Shown here: piece after piece, positions 55,520-64,000 of the stretch | Numbering within the stretch: position 1 is the stretch's first letter | How the letters are laid out: each line of letters starts with the position of its first letter | Source: Athripsodes cinereus | Taxonomy: Eukaryota > Arthropoda > Insecta > Trichoptera > Leptoceridae | Assembly: GCA_947579605.1 (NCBI GenBank) | Contig: OX388306.1 | Span: forward strand, 2,790,001-2,854,000 | Reading direction: 5' to 3' | DNA: 64,000 nucleotides | Made by a program: the position numbers and the translations under genes | The notes under the pieces: generated by a model | Database searches by the model: none | What the model was told of the DNA's origin: nothing | What the model saw: only the letters and a program-made list of their open reading frames with translations

Positions 55520-55860
55520 AGATTTAAAAGTCTAAGAGATAAAATTAGAAACGAAAACATCAGACACCTAACAAAAGTCACAGATATTATGGATCGTGTT
55601 GCAAAGCTTAAGTGGCAATGGGCGGGTCATGTTGTGAGACGAAACGACGGTAGATGGACTCCTAGAATCCTCAAATGGCGACCATGGAGTAGCAAAAGAA
55701 GCATCGGCAGACCACAAAAGAGATGGACTGACGACATTACGCCAATCGCGGGAAGGAAATGGATACAGAGGGCACAGGACCGCAACGATTGGAAGAGTTT
55801 GGAAGAGGCCTATATCCAGCAGTGGAGTGATGTCTGACAAAGAAGAAGATTTAAAAATAT
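55520..55860 (+). pseudogene. RTE-like LINE C-terminal fragment
   Basis: The open frame gives SLRDKIRNENIRHLTKVTDI, MDRVAKLKWQWAGHVVRRND, GRWTPRILKWRPWSSKRSIG, RPQKRWTDDITPIAGRKW and DWKSLEEAYIQQWSDV-stop at about 55837. It is followed by AAGAAGAAGAT. It is of the same subfamily as 25154-25757 (WAGHV, GRP..RW.DDI) but from another element. It is 5'-truncated and otherwise undamaged. Confidence 0.85.
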
Positions 55861-55884
55861 AGGTACCTACTGTTAAATTTTAAA

Positions 55885-57100
55885 TGTTTCTCAATTGGTG
55901 GACCTTTAATTTATTTATTGTGACAATGAGAATGGCGGAATTGGTTAAGGTTGTTCATGAACAATGAGAGTAATCACTTAAATCTGCATAAAACTACTTT
56001 TTAAGTAGATACATATTGTTTTGCTTTTTTCTTTCGATTGGATTTGTTTCATTGTGTAAATATGGTTCGCCACTCGAGATATTTGGTTAAATTTGAATGT
56101 AGGTACCTATTGCCGTTTGTCTGTTCCAGAAAAAAATAGGTCTCTCAATATTTTTGTATGTTTTCAAATATGCTGCAAAAGGCAAGTATTTGAAAAATAA
56201 TAGATTAAATTAATTCATATATTCAATCAAGCGGTAAGGTATGCAACCCATACTTAATGTCTAAACTATTATTACAATTCGTAGATCAAATAGTTTTTTT
56301 GATCAAAGCTAGATCAATTCACATAAATTATTAGTGTACATAGATAAATATGAAAAGTATTATAAATTATTACAATATTTAAATTGAATGAATAAGAATG
56401 TGAAGGCAGATAGTAGTATTTTTTTCTGTAATTCAGTATTTTACGAGTAGGTATGTATGTGTGAAATCTCGAACTTTGAGCACTCTTACAATCGTGATCT
56501 CCCGATCAAAAGTCTAAAGAAAATAAGCAAAAAAATATGGGAAATCTATTATTTTAGATCGGAGCTCCATGGTAAAAATATATATAAAATTTTGATCTAA
56601 TGCTAAATTAAAATAAAATAAGATTAAATTAAAATATCGATGTGTGAACGTAAAGGAACGTTAAGCCCGTATTAGGTACGAAACTACAAACCGTACACCG
56701 TATAAATTCCCATACACAGCATGTCGTTAAACTACTGAGGTTGCTGTACCTACTCATACTCAAAGCTCTGCCGCTGTATTGAGTTTTATTATATTAAAAT
56801 ACCTAGCAAGCACATATCTACCTACCAATTTTAGGTAGTTCCTACTGCTAGTTATTATTGTATCTTTACTTTGAAATTTGATCAGCAAAATGTAAATGCG
56901 GAGATTTGATGTCTATAATTCACAGGATATTTTGTCTGATTTAATTATCTCACATATTTATCAACCCGTATCTCAACTTACTTGACTCAGTAAATGTTTA
57001 TCTACAGCAGTGCCGTATCTTCTATACAATCTCAAAAAACTTGGCAATGTATTTTTATAAAATAATCAAAAGACAATAAAAGTATACCTTAGAGACGCGT
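55885..57100. other. AT-rich DNA; one TAG-family relic
   Basis: At 56125-56270 a very diverged TAG-tailed element is suggested by AGGTCTCTCAATA…CAAAAGGCAAGT…GGTATGCAACCCATACTTAATG. TGTTTCTCAATTGGTGGACC at 55885-55904 is mirrored at 60027-60048. Nothing else is seen. Confidence 0.4.
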
Positions 57101-57104
57101 TAAG

Positions 57105-57275
57105 GATTCGAGAATTTGAAATTTCGCGTGGGCTTGTGTACCTCGCCTGTTACGATTTTGCTTTAAGTACAGCTTTACGTATACTTACACATTCAGGATC
57201 CGTGAGTTTGAAATTTCGCACGCGCTTGTGTACCTCGCTCGTTACGGTTTTGTTTCGAGTGCGGCTATACCTAGA
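57105..57275. repeat. Two ~87 bp direct repeats
   Basis: GAATTTGAAATTTCGCGTGG/GCTTGTGTACCTCGCCTGTT at about 57110-57170 recurs as GAGTTTGAAATTTCGCACGC/GCTTGTGTACCTCGCTCGTT at about 57197-57260. The region is GC-richer than its surroundings. No protein is recognised. Confidence 0.7.
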
Positions 57276-57824
57276 GTTCGGACCTGTTCTTATAGGCAAG
57301 ACTGATAAACGAGTATCCCACATATGTATTCCAAGGAAACTTCAGGATTAACATGCTCTTACGGATGACGCGTTCTGGTGGAACGCAATCTGGAGGTCAT
57401 GGTGTAAGCGACCATGAGAAGAATGAAGTAAGTCTGTTATAGGTAGTAGTTTCTATTGTTTACACATGTGCTTACTTGAGTGGTTTATGGTAGTTATCTT
57501 TCTGTCTTGCTCATCGCACATTTTCAGTAATGAAAATCAGCACATATGAATTATGTGTTAATGTAAGAATGTAAAGAATAAAAACGCAATTTTAATGTTG
57601 GAAAATAATCCCGGTTAATGATCAGAGTGGAATGCATCGGCTTTCATCCGATCACTTTAGTTTAGGAATATTAAGCGCGATGAGTACATGAATGAGTGAC
57701 CATTAGATATTATATCGTAGTAATATGGAGCCATTCTTACAGATTAAATTCTTTTTATATTTGACATAGGTTTTATTAATTGCGTCGGTGCACACGTAGT
57801 AGAAAACATTTGCATTCGTTTCAT

Positions 57825-58437
57825 TTTTGGGCTTCGTAAATTTGATCATATCTCCCAATATCGGAACGAGCTCAAATGGTTGAAAATGTCGCAGCGGCGT
57901 AGTCTGCATACTCTTTGCCTACTTTTTAATATACTTCATAGTGCAACCACCCCGAATTACCTAAAGACTTGTTTTACGCCTTTGGCATCGCATGGTTTGC
58001 CTCAGCTTCGTTCCGGTGCACTTGGTACGTTGACTATTCCTTCTCATCGTTCTTCTTTTTTCACTGTACATGCAGCTCGGTTATGGAATGATTTGCCTTT
58101 GTTGGTCAGACTTGCTCCAACTATTTCCACCTTCAGAAGTAGACTGAAGCATCATTATCTCGCTCTAAATGATCCATCTTGAGCTTTGACCACTTTCTTT
58201 TCTTTTTTCCCTTCCCTTTGCATCTTATTTATGTGTATTGTAAACTTTTTGTCAATGTGTGAATGTAGGTATATATGTTTGGTTTCTATTCTGTATCACA
58301 TAAGTATTGTTTTTGAGTTGTAAGTTTGTGTCTCAGTTGTATAACTAGTTGATTGTCAGAAATTGCCTGCAGGCAATAAACCCGACATTTGTACTACTTA
58401 AATGTACAATAAAGATTATTTTTTATTTTATTTTTAT
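57825..58437 (+). pseudogene. Jockey/CR1-like LINE C-terminus plus 3' UTR
   Basis: The frame begins near GLRKFDHISQYRNELKWLKM and continues SQRRSLHTLCLLFNILHSAT, YLKTCFTPLASHGLPQLRSG, TVHAARLWNDLPLLVRLAPT and STFRSRLKHHYLALNDPS-stop at 58182. This parallels 44985-45580 block by block but is a different family, with a 3' UTR ending AATGTACAATAAAGATTATT and a TTTTATTTTATT tail. It is 5'-truncated just before this region and has no internal stop. Confidence 0.84.
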
Positions 58438-58684
58438 TTATTTAGAATTCCGTAACTAGGTTATTTGAAAACAATTGTTTCTTTCTACAATAACTTATAG
58501 TAGAAAGAAACACTTGTTTTTAAAATACCTAAGACATAGATTTAAATATTATTTGCATTTGTTCGTTTGTACATTTGTTCTTTTATTCATTCATCCATTT
58601 ATTCATTTGTTATTGATTTATTAATTTGCTGATGTGATTATTTTTTTGTAAGATGTATTAATTATATTTTTAAATATTTTTTCA

Positions 58685-58820
58685 CGCAGCTCGCCTCGAT
58701 ACAGGGCTGCTCAACCTAGTGAGGCTGCTGCAACTTAATTGTAGCCAATTGGTGATATATTGTCTCAACGTTTGTACATTGATATTGATTGAATAAAGAA
58801 TAAAGTATTTATTTATTTAT
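58685..58820 (+). mobile_element. LINE-like 3' end
   Basis: CACGCAGCTCGCCTCGATAC, CAACCTAGTGAGGCTGCTGC and GATTGAATAAAGAATAAAGT end in TTTATTTATT. A diverged relative is at 30485-30680. Confidence 0.55.
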
Positions 58821-59151
58821 TTTATTTAACAAATAAAGTTTAATCTTCGTGATAAATTATATCATTTTTTTTTCATACGCATTATGCTTTCACATCTTTG
58901 TAATAAGGGTGGGCTTATCCAGTATAAAGATTCTTGATACGCCACTGACCTACAGGTGTAAAGTTTATCACTGCTTTTCAACACTTATCTAGATATTATT
59001 TGCCGCGTAGTGAGGAGAAAACAAACTTATAATTTTAGTTTGTATAAACGTGAATTTATTTATTTTTATCACTTCAAACATAGTTTTTGAAACTAAATTA
59101 ATGACGGTTAAAATTAATGACGGACGGCATGTAAAAAAGAAAATCAATATT

Positions 59152-59817
59152 GTCAATTCTGAATCATAAAATAGTTTAGTTGCACTAACTAAGTCAACTA
59201 AGTGTGAGAAGATAGTCGAGTCATGATAATTAGTTCTAATTCGTATTCACAGTTTTCCGTACTAATTTAGTTCATTAGTTCATTTTGACACCTTAGTACA
59301 ACTATAAATTTCGAGAATCTATGGATTTCGTATTCAGAATGAAATTTTAGTTGACAGCCGACGACTAAAATAAGTTGGATTTGGCAGAATTTTATTCGGG
59401 ACTTTTAATGTGCGAATATTATTAGTTGCTGTCATTTTACCGCAGAATATTGCTATATTTTGAAAGTGTTAAGTTGTTTTTTCAATTAAAAGTAAAAATT
59501 TATATTTTTAGGGCAACTCTCAACAACCACCGACGCAAATACGAACGCCAAAATATATCGGCAAATCTGACATTTCACAATTTTCACGCGCGACAACTAT
59601 TAAATTGTTGCCAGAAGTGTAAATCGGAACGTGAAAAACATTTTGTATGGCGGCATCACTGACTAATATTAGTTTGTCCCATAGATTTTACAGTTTGCAC
59701 TTGGTGGTTCTCGAGTTTATAGTTGTTTATAGTTCATAACTAATGCTGAATACTGCATAATAACTAATATTAATCAACTTTTTAGTAAGTTAGTTCATTA
59801 AGATTCAGAATTGGCCC
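59152..59817 (-). mobile_element. MITE family M3, copy 2
   Basis: GTCAATTCTGAATCATAAAA at the left and AGATTCAGAATTGGCC at the right; the reverse complement aligns with 20856-21555 along its length (ACTATAAATTTCGAGAATCT, TTGTTGCCAGAAGTGTAAAT, CGGAACGTGAAAAACA). Confidence 0.78.
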
Positions 59818-59819
59818 TA

Positions 59820-61250
59820 CATATTTTATTTATAATTTTTTTGTAACTGGATTTGGGTTCAATACTTACATAGATTCAAAACTTATTAGACATATCGATT
59901 GAAGAAACATGTTTTCACGTTGTAAAATTATAAAATATCTAATCGGAAGAAGTGAGAAGACTTCCCAATGCTTTCGATGCTACTGGACAACATTCACCAA
60001 TTTTACCGTTCTCGCTGTTACGATGTAAGGTCCACCAATCGAGAAACACTTAATAAAAATCAAAGAAACTACATTTTTTTGAATTTCGAAATGTTCAAGA
60101 TAAGTTCAATACTTTTTGGCAGCTAGTTTGACCAAACAGCAACAAAAAATGTATAGAATCTCATGAACACCGAAAACGATCAAATCTATGGCCAATTCAT
60201 AAGGGATTTTTGAATTAGATTTGCAGTATTGTATTGTGTAAACATGGTTTTCCAATAAAGATGTCTAGATGGTTTCATTCTATACATATTATATGTACAC
60301 ACTTTTATTTAATTTTAGCATTTCACTTGAATATTTATTGTCATAATATGTATCATAAGTAATTTTTTGTATGATGTTTTTTTTGTATTTTTAATTCTAT
60401 AATGGTTATATATTTTAATATTTTCTTTTGTAATAGTCTTCTGAGCCGTTTGAATTTATAAAATAAAATATTTATTTTTTATATATTACGATTAATAAAT
60501 TTAAAGAACGCCATTTTGCTCTTACCTATAAAATAAACAAAATTTCCAATAGGTACCTTTATTTTTCACGTGTTAGAATTCTCATACATAATATTATATT
60601 ATTAAAGTTTGTTTTTCATAGTGATTAATGTCTTTGAGTTGTTCTGTTTTGTTTGAGTTTTGATAAATTAACTTTGCAGAAATTTTCTCATTGTTCAATT
60701 CAACCACGCTCAAGTTTTGTCGATGAAAAATAATTTTCTTCGATGAAATTCAAAATCGAATTATTTATCGCAAAGGTAGGTACTTAAATGGAAAAAATAT
60801 ATATATGGCGGAGGTGAGATTTTCGATTAAGTCACTACTACTAAGAAACGAATAAAATAATATTTTTGTTAAATTGGATAGATAGATTATGTAGAAAGAA
60901 AAGTTATAAATAATCTAATTCAAATTATCAAATAAAATGAATATTAATTATTATTGTTCAATGTAACTATTGAGTATGAACAACACACGACCGGTTTCGC
61001 AGACTACGAGTTCGCATCATTAGGTGCTGTATTATTATAGTATAGTATTATTACCAATACTTACAATTGGAACTCGTATAATTGTTTCGCATTTTAATCA
61101 AATTTGTGACAAATACAAGTGCTTTCAATATTTTGTAATAGTTAAATTAAAATAATAAAATATATTGAAATTGGATAAAAACAATAAATAGGTACTAAAA
61201 ATTTATGAAAAACTTAAAATGCGCCCTTGCATGGTTCGTATCACAAAACG
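59820..61250. other. AT-rich DNA, no gene seen
   Basis: GACCGGTTTCGCAGACTACG at about 60988 is a small GC-rich patch without a frame. No exon was found. Confidence 0.45.
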
Positions 61251-61254
61251 GCGC

Positions 61255-61418
61255 TAAATCGATTGCCTAGATCATTATTATTATTATAAACATCTAACAC
61301 CCAGACCCAGAACAATTAGAAAAAGGCCATTTTTCATTTTTTTTCTGGCCGGAAATCGAACCCGGGACTTCATTATTCAAAGGCAAGAGCATTACCTCCA
61401 CGCCACACAGACCATCTA
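61255..61418 (-). mobile_element. tRNA-derived SINE (family A)
   Basis: Minus strand: CACGCCACACAG-side head, box B GGGTTCGATTTCCGGCCAG, then AATGGCCTTTTTCTAATTG, TTCTGGGTCTGGGTGTTAG. The 3' quarter is missing. Confidence 0.72.
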
Positions 61419-61423
61419 GATAC

Positions 61424-61645
61424 TACTACTACTACTACTACTACTATACCATCACGGCATATCCCACAAGTGGGGTAGCCAGTAGATCAGCTGCATATAA
61501 GAAACATGCAAACTGTCCTCTCCGTGCCAATATAAAATCAAGATATTCAGGATGGGTGGCAAACCTCATTGCTGAATTTAGAACACCTGACTTTTACAGG
61601 ACACTCGAAAACTTACGCAGAAGAGTGGGAGACCAATTCTTTACA
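61424..61645 (-). mobile_element. TAG-tailed element, near full-length
   Basis: (TAC)n at 61423-61446 is the tail in reverse, then ACCATCACGGCATATCCCAC, CAGTAGATCAGCTGCATATA, ATATTCAGGATGGGTGGCAA, GGACACTCGAAAACTTACGC and GTGGGAGACCAATTCTTTAC. A ~30 bp deletion removes AAGATGTAAAATGTCTT. Confidence 0.85.
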
Positions 61646-62075
61646 TATTTATTTATTAATATATTGAACGGCCACAAAAACCTTTAACAAAAAAAAAATA
61701 TAATAGGTACCTAATACACAAAAAGTAACAAAAGTTTCTACCAATAAAATACCTAATACAACGTGTAATATTTGCAATATCTTTGGATATTATTGTTGTT
61801 CTGTGCAAATTACTTCAGTCACCGATATGCTACAGACTCATCAAGTATCCTAATCTAATACAAAAAGTATATTTTAAGGAGCGGCTAAGCTATTATTGCT
61901 AACCTACTGAGAATCTTTAATCATCATATAATAATAACAGATGAAAAGATGAGAGATGAGAGAATTGTTATTTTTTTATATATAAAAGCTTAAATTATCA
62001 TAAATGAAATGATAACGGTATTACCGGTAGCGGATTATTTCTCCATTTCTTTATTGTTTATATACATTACTTTAG
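61646..62075. other. AT-rich DNA, no feature seen
   Basis: No repeat family or exon was recognised. Confidence 0.5.
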
Positions 62076-62079
62076 GTTA

Positions 62080-62205
62080 GTTGGAAGAGATCGATAAACT
62101 CGCCCTCTGTATATTGATTGTATCTAACTTAAAAGTTTACCTTTTATGTAATTGTTTGTAATCAATTTCTATACAGTAAAGAATGAATAAATTAAATAAA
62201 ATTAT
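62080..62205 (+). mobile_element. Solo LINE 3' tail (GTTAGTTGGAAGA family)
   Basis: GTTAGTTGGAAGAGATCGAT, AAACTCGCCCTCTGTATATT and ATACAGTAAAGAATGAATAA. Confidence 0.78.
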
Positions 62206-62214
62206 TGTGAGGAG

Positions 62215-62325
62215 AGTGTGGAGGTATTCAAGGCAGGGTTAAAGACCCTATTGTTCAGGAGGTGTTATGATTCTTGAATGGGCCCTTGCGGTGGTTTTTC
62301 CACAAAACGGCCATCTAAAAAAAAA
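62215..62325 (+). mobile_element. LINE C-terminal scrap
   Basis: The reading VEVFKAGLKTLLFRRCYDS before a stop, then GGGCCCTTGCGGTGG, resembles the 'F+..LK..L' end of jockey/CR1 ORFs. TGCGCCCTTGCATGGTT…CACAAAACGGC near 61220 is a relative. Confidence 0.5.
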
Positions 62326-62387
62326 AGTCTAGTTATTACTAATATTTTCAATTATGTCACAAACTGTTACTTAAGGTGTGAATTGTC

Positions 62388-62636
62388 AATAACATAACAT
62401 GTATAGACAATTTACACAGACCGAGCTAGTCCCAAATCAAGATATGAATCTTGTATTATGGGTACTAACACGACGATACACATAGGTATATACAATGCAC
62501 TGAACACATATACATGTAATAACCATGACCCAGGACAATTTGAAAAAGGTTATTCTTCATTTTGCCCTGGCCGGGAGTCGAACCCGGGACCTCGTGACTC
62601 AAAGGCAAGTGCGTTAGCCTCCGCACCACACCCCTC
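62388..62636 (-). mobile_element. tRNA-derived SINE (family A), full-length
   Basis: On the minus strand it starts GGGTGTGGTGCGGAGGCTAA and has a tRNA-like head with box B GGGTTCGACTCCCGGCC. It continues AAAAGGTTATTCTTC in reverse, TTGTCCTGGGTCATGG and GGGACTAGCTCGGTCTGTGT, and ends in a TGTTATGTTATTG tail. It is the most intact tRNA-derived copy in the window, with both promoter boxes readable. Confidence 0.85.
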
Positions 62637-62986
62637 GTCTAATTCATATTATGTTATGTGGCGAGATCATAATTATATTAGCCATTTTTCCCATCTAATC
62701 ACGTCATAATAATAAAAACAAACACACATATAAAAAAAAGAATATGAAAAATCACTATATGTAGACTTACTTATGTTTTAATGAATGTCATTGACTGATA
62801 ACAATAAATAAATAATCACTTGTATTGTGACGTAATATGATAATCCATGTTAACACATGTATTCATTCCTACATAGATAATGTAATCTATTACCTACATC
62901 ACAGGAAATAATTGTATTAAGTAATCAGTAGGAGTTATTGGAGTAGGTATAATATATTATCTGTAGAACAGACTATAATATTGTAC

Positions 62987-64000
62987 TAGAGACGGATGAA
63001 GAATAAGTTTTACTGGGTTACTTACTGAGTATCGAGTATTACCTACTCGGTTTAATATTTGTCAAACTGAGTAGGTACTCGGCTGAGTTACTCGTTCCAT
63101 AATATCAACGCTCTGGGATGCGAAAACAAATGTATTAACAGATCCGCGACGCGGCAGTAACCCTTCAAATATTAATTGTTATTTTTTTATCATGAATAAT
63201 AAAGAAAAATTAGTTCATTTTTTGACGCCCTTTTTGTGATATGAACCACAGCAAGAGCGCGTTTATAGTTTTCTTTATATTTTGTTATTTCAATAAAATA
63301 AAATAAACATATAATATGTTATCACTGTTATTATAAATCTTCGAATGCTGTTGTTAGAAATTATTATCACAAATTTGATTCTGCCGATTTTAAATATTTA
63401 CTATTATAATTTATTGAATTTTAATAATTAAAATTTATTGGTCTAATTTCTACACTGTTTAAAATTAAAATTTAACAACAATGAAGTTCACAGAATTTTC
63501 CACGAATAACAATAAATTTTGAAGTTTTAATCTCCTTTAAGTGTCAAATTAATTTTAAATTGTATAAAAGTTATAGGATTCAGACAGCTACTAAAGCGCC
63601 ACCTTCCCAACTGCTTCCATAAAATGTTCAAACCTACATATTTATAATGAACAAATACTTATTGCTATTTTTTTACATTTTAAACAAGCTCATTTATCAT
63701 CATAATCTCTCACATTCAACTATATTTCTTAATTTGGTACGAGTATTTAAAAACGAGGAGAAGGGGCAGAGTGCCAATAAGATGGAGCGACCAAATTAAG
63801 GAGGCCGCACAGAGCTCACTTCACGGGGCCTTACACATGGCGGAGGATTGCTCAACATGGAGACAGATGGTTTACAGAACGAGGCATGATAGTCACGATC
63901 CTCAGGATTGAGGGACCGACAGAAATGATGATGATGATTTAAAAACAACGAATATACTGAGTATCGAGTAGGTATTTACCGAGTATTTACTCAGCTCATC
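62987..64000. mobile_element. Probable hAT-like MITE, cut by the window edge
   Basis: The left end TAGAGACGGATGAAG is followed by a subterminal cluster of CTGAGTATCGAGTA/TACTCGG/GAGTAGGTACTCGG motifs up to about 63095. The same motifs in inverted order (CTGAGTATCGAGTAGGTATT, TTTACTCAGCTCATC) fill 63955-64000. The true right end should lie just past 64000. A LINE fragment lies inside at 63745-63945. Confidence 0.6.
63745..63945 (+). pseudogene. LINE 3' fragment with (GAT)n tail
   Basis: The reading RRRGRVPIRWSDQIKEAAQS…EDCSTWRQMVYRTRHDSHDP before a stop is followed by GAGGGACCGACAGAAATGAT and ATGATGATT. It shares its end with 37585-37730. Confidence 0.75.

Overview
The window looks like insect nuclear DNA, most likely from a moth or butterfly. 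It is very AT-rich and has almost no long open frames. It is packed with fragments of non-LTR retrotransposons, tRNA-derived SINEs, MITEs, a mariner and Helitron-like elements. The lepidopteran assignment rests on the general style of these repeats and not on a diagnostic gene.

The only host gene I can support runs on the minus strand through almost the whole window. Four short internal exons lie at 51988-52077, 34224-34385, 32058-32189 and 9812-9898. Each has AG/GT boundaries, each has a length divisible by three, and all use phase 2 junctions, so they join into one open frame of about 157 codons. The peptide is rich in Pro, Tyr, Asp/Glu and Arg, and ends here in a polyproline run. It reads like a disordered cytoplasmic or linker region. 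I do not recognise the protein. Its first and last exons are outside the window. The introns (about 17.6, 2.0 and 22.2 kb) hold most of the mobile DNA below.

Layout. 1-9.8 kb: AT-rich minisatellite, a MITE containing a SINE, a retrotransposon remnant, a near-perfect foldback, a large palindrome, two Harbinger-type MITEs (one nested in another MITE) and a Helitron-like element. 9.8-32 kb (long intron): paired MITEs, several LINE 3' ends, a 6 x 198 bp array between inverted flanks, tRNA-like foldbacks, and a LINE reverse transcriptase cut by a short element with a clear target duplication. 32-34.4 kb: two exons with minisatellites and LINE tails between them. 34.4-52 kb (long intron): a degenerate ~110 bp minisatellite, SINEs, RTE-like fragments, a second Helitron-like copy, a LINE C-terminus and a hAT-like MITE with an 8 bp target duplication. 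52-64 kb: one exon, an internally deleted mariner, more LINE ends, a second copy of a ~0.7 kb MITE, SINEs and a hAT-like element that runs off the right edge.

One family stands out. It is a short (~240 bp) element ending in (TAG)n, with about 20 copies in 64 kb and no pol III boxes that I could see. No operon, CRISPR array, rRNA or convincing functional tRNA gene is present. The retrotransposon and transposase reading frames are all truncated or broken.
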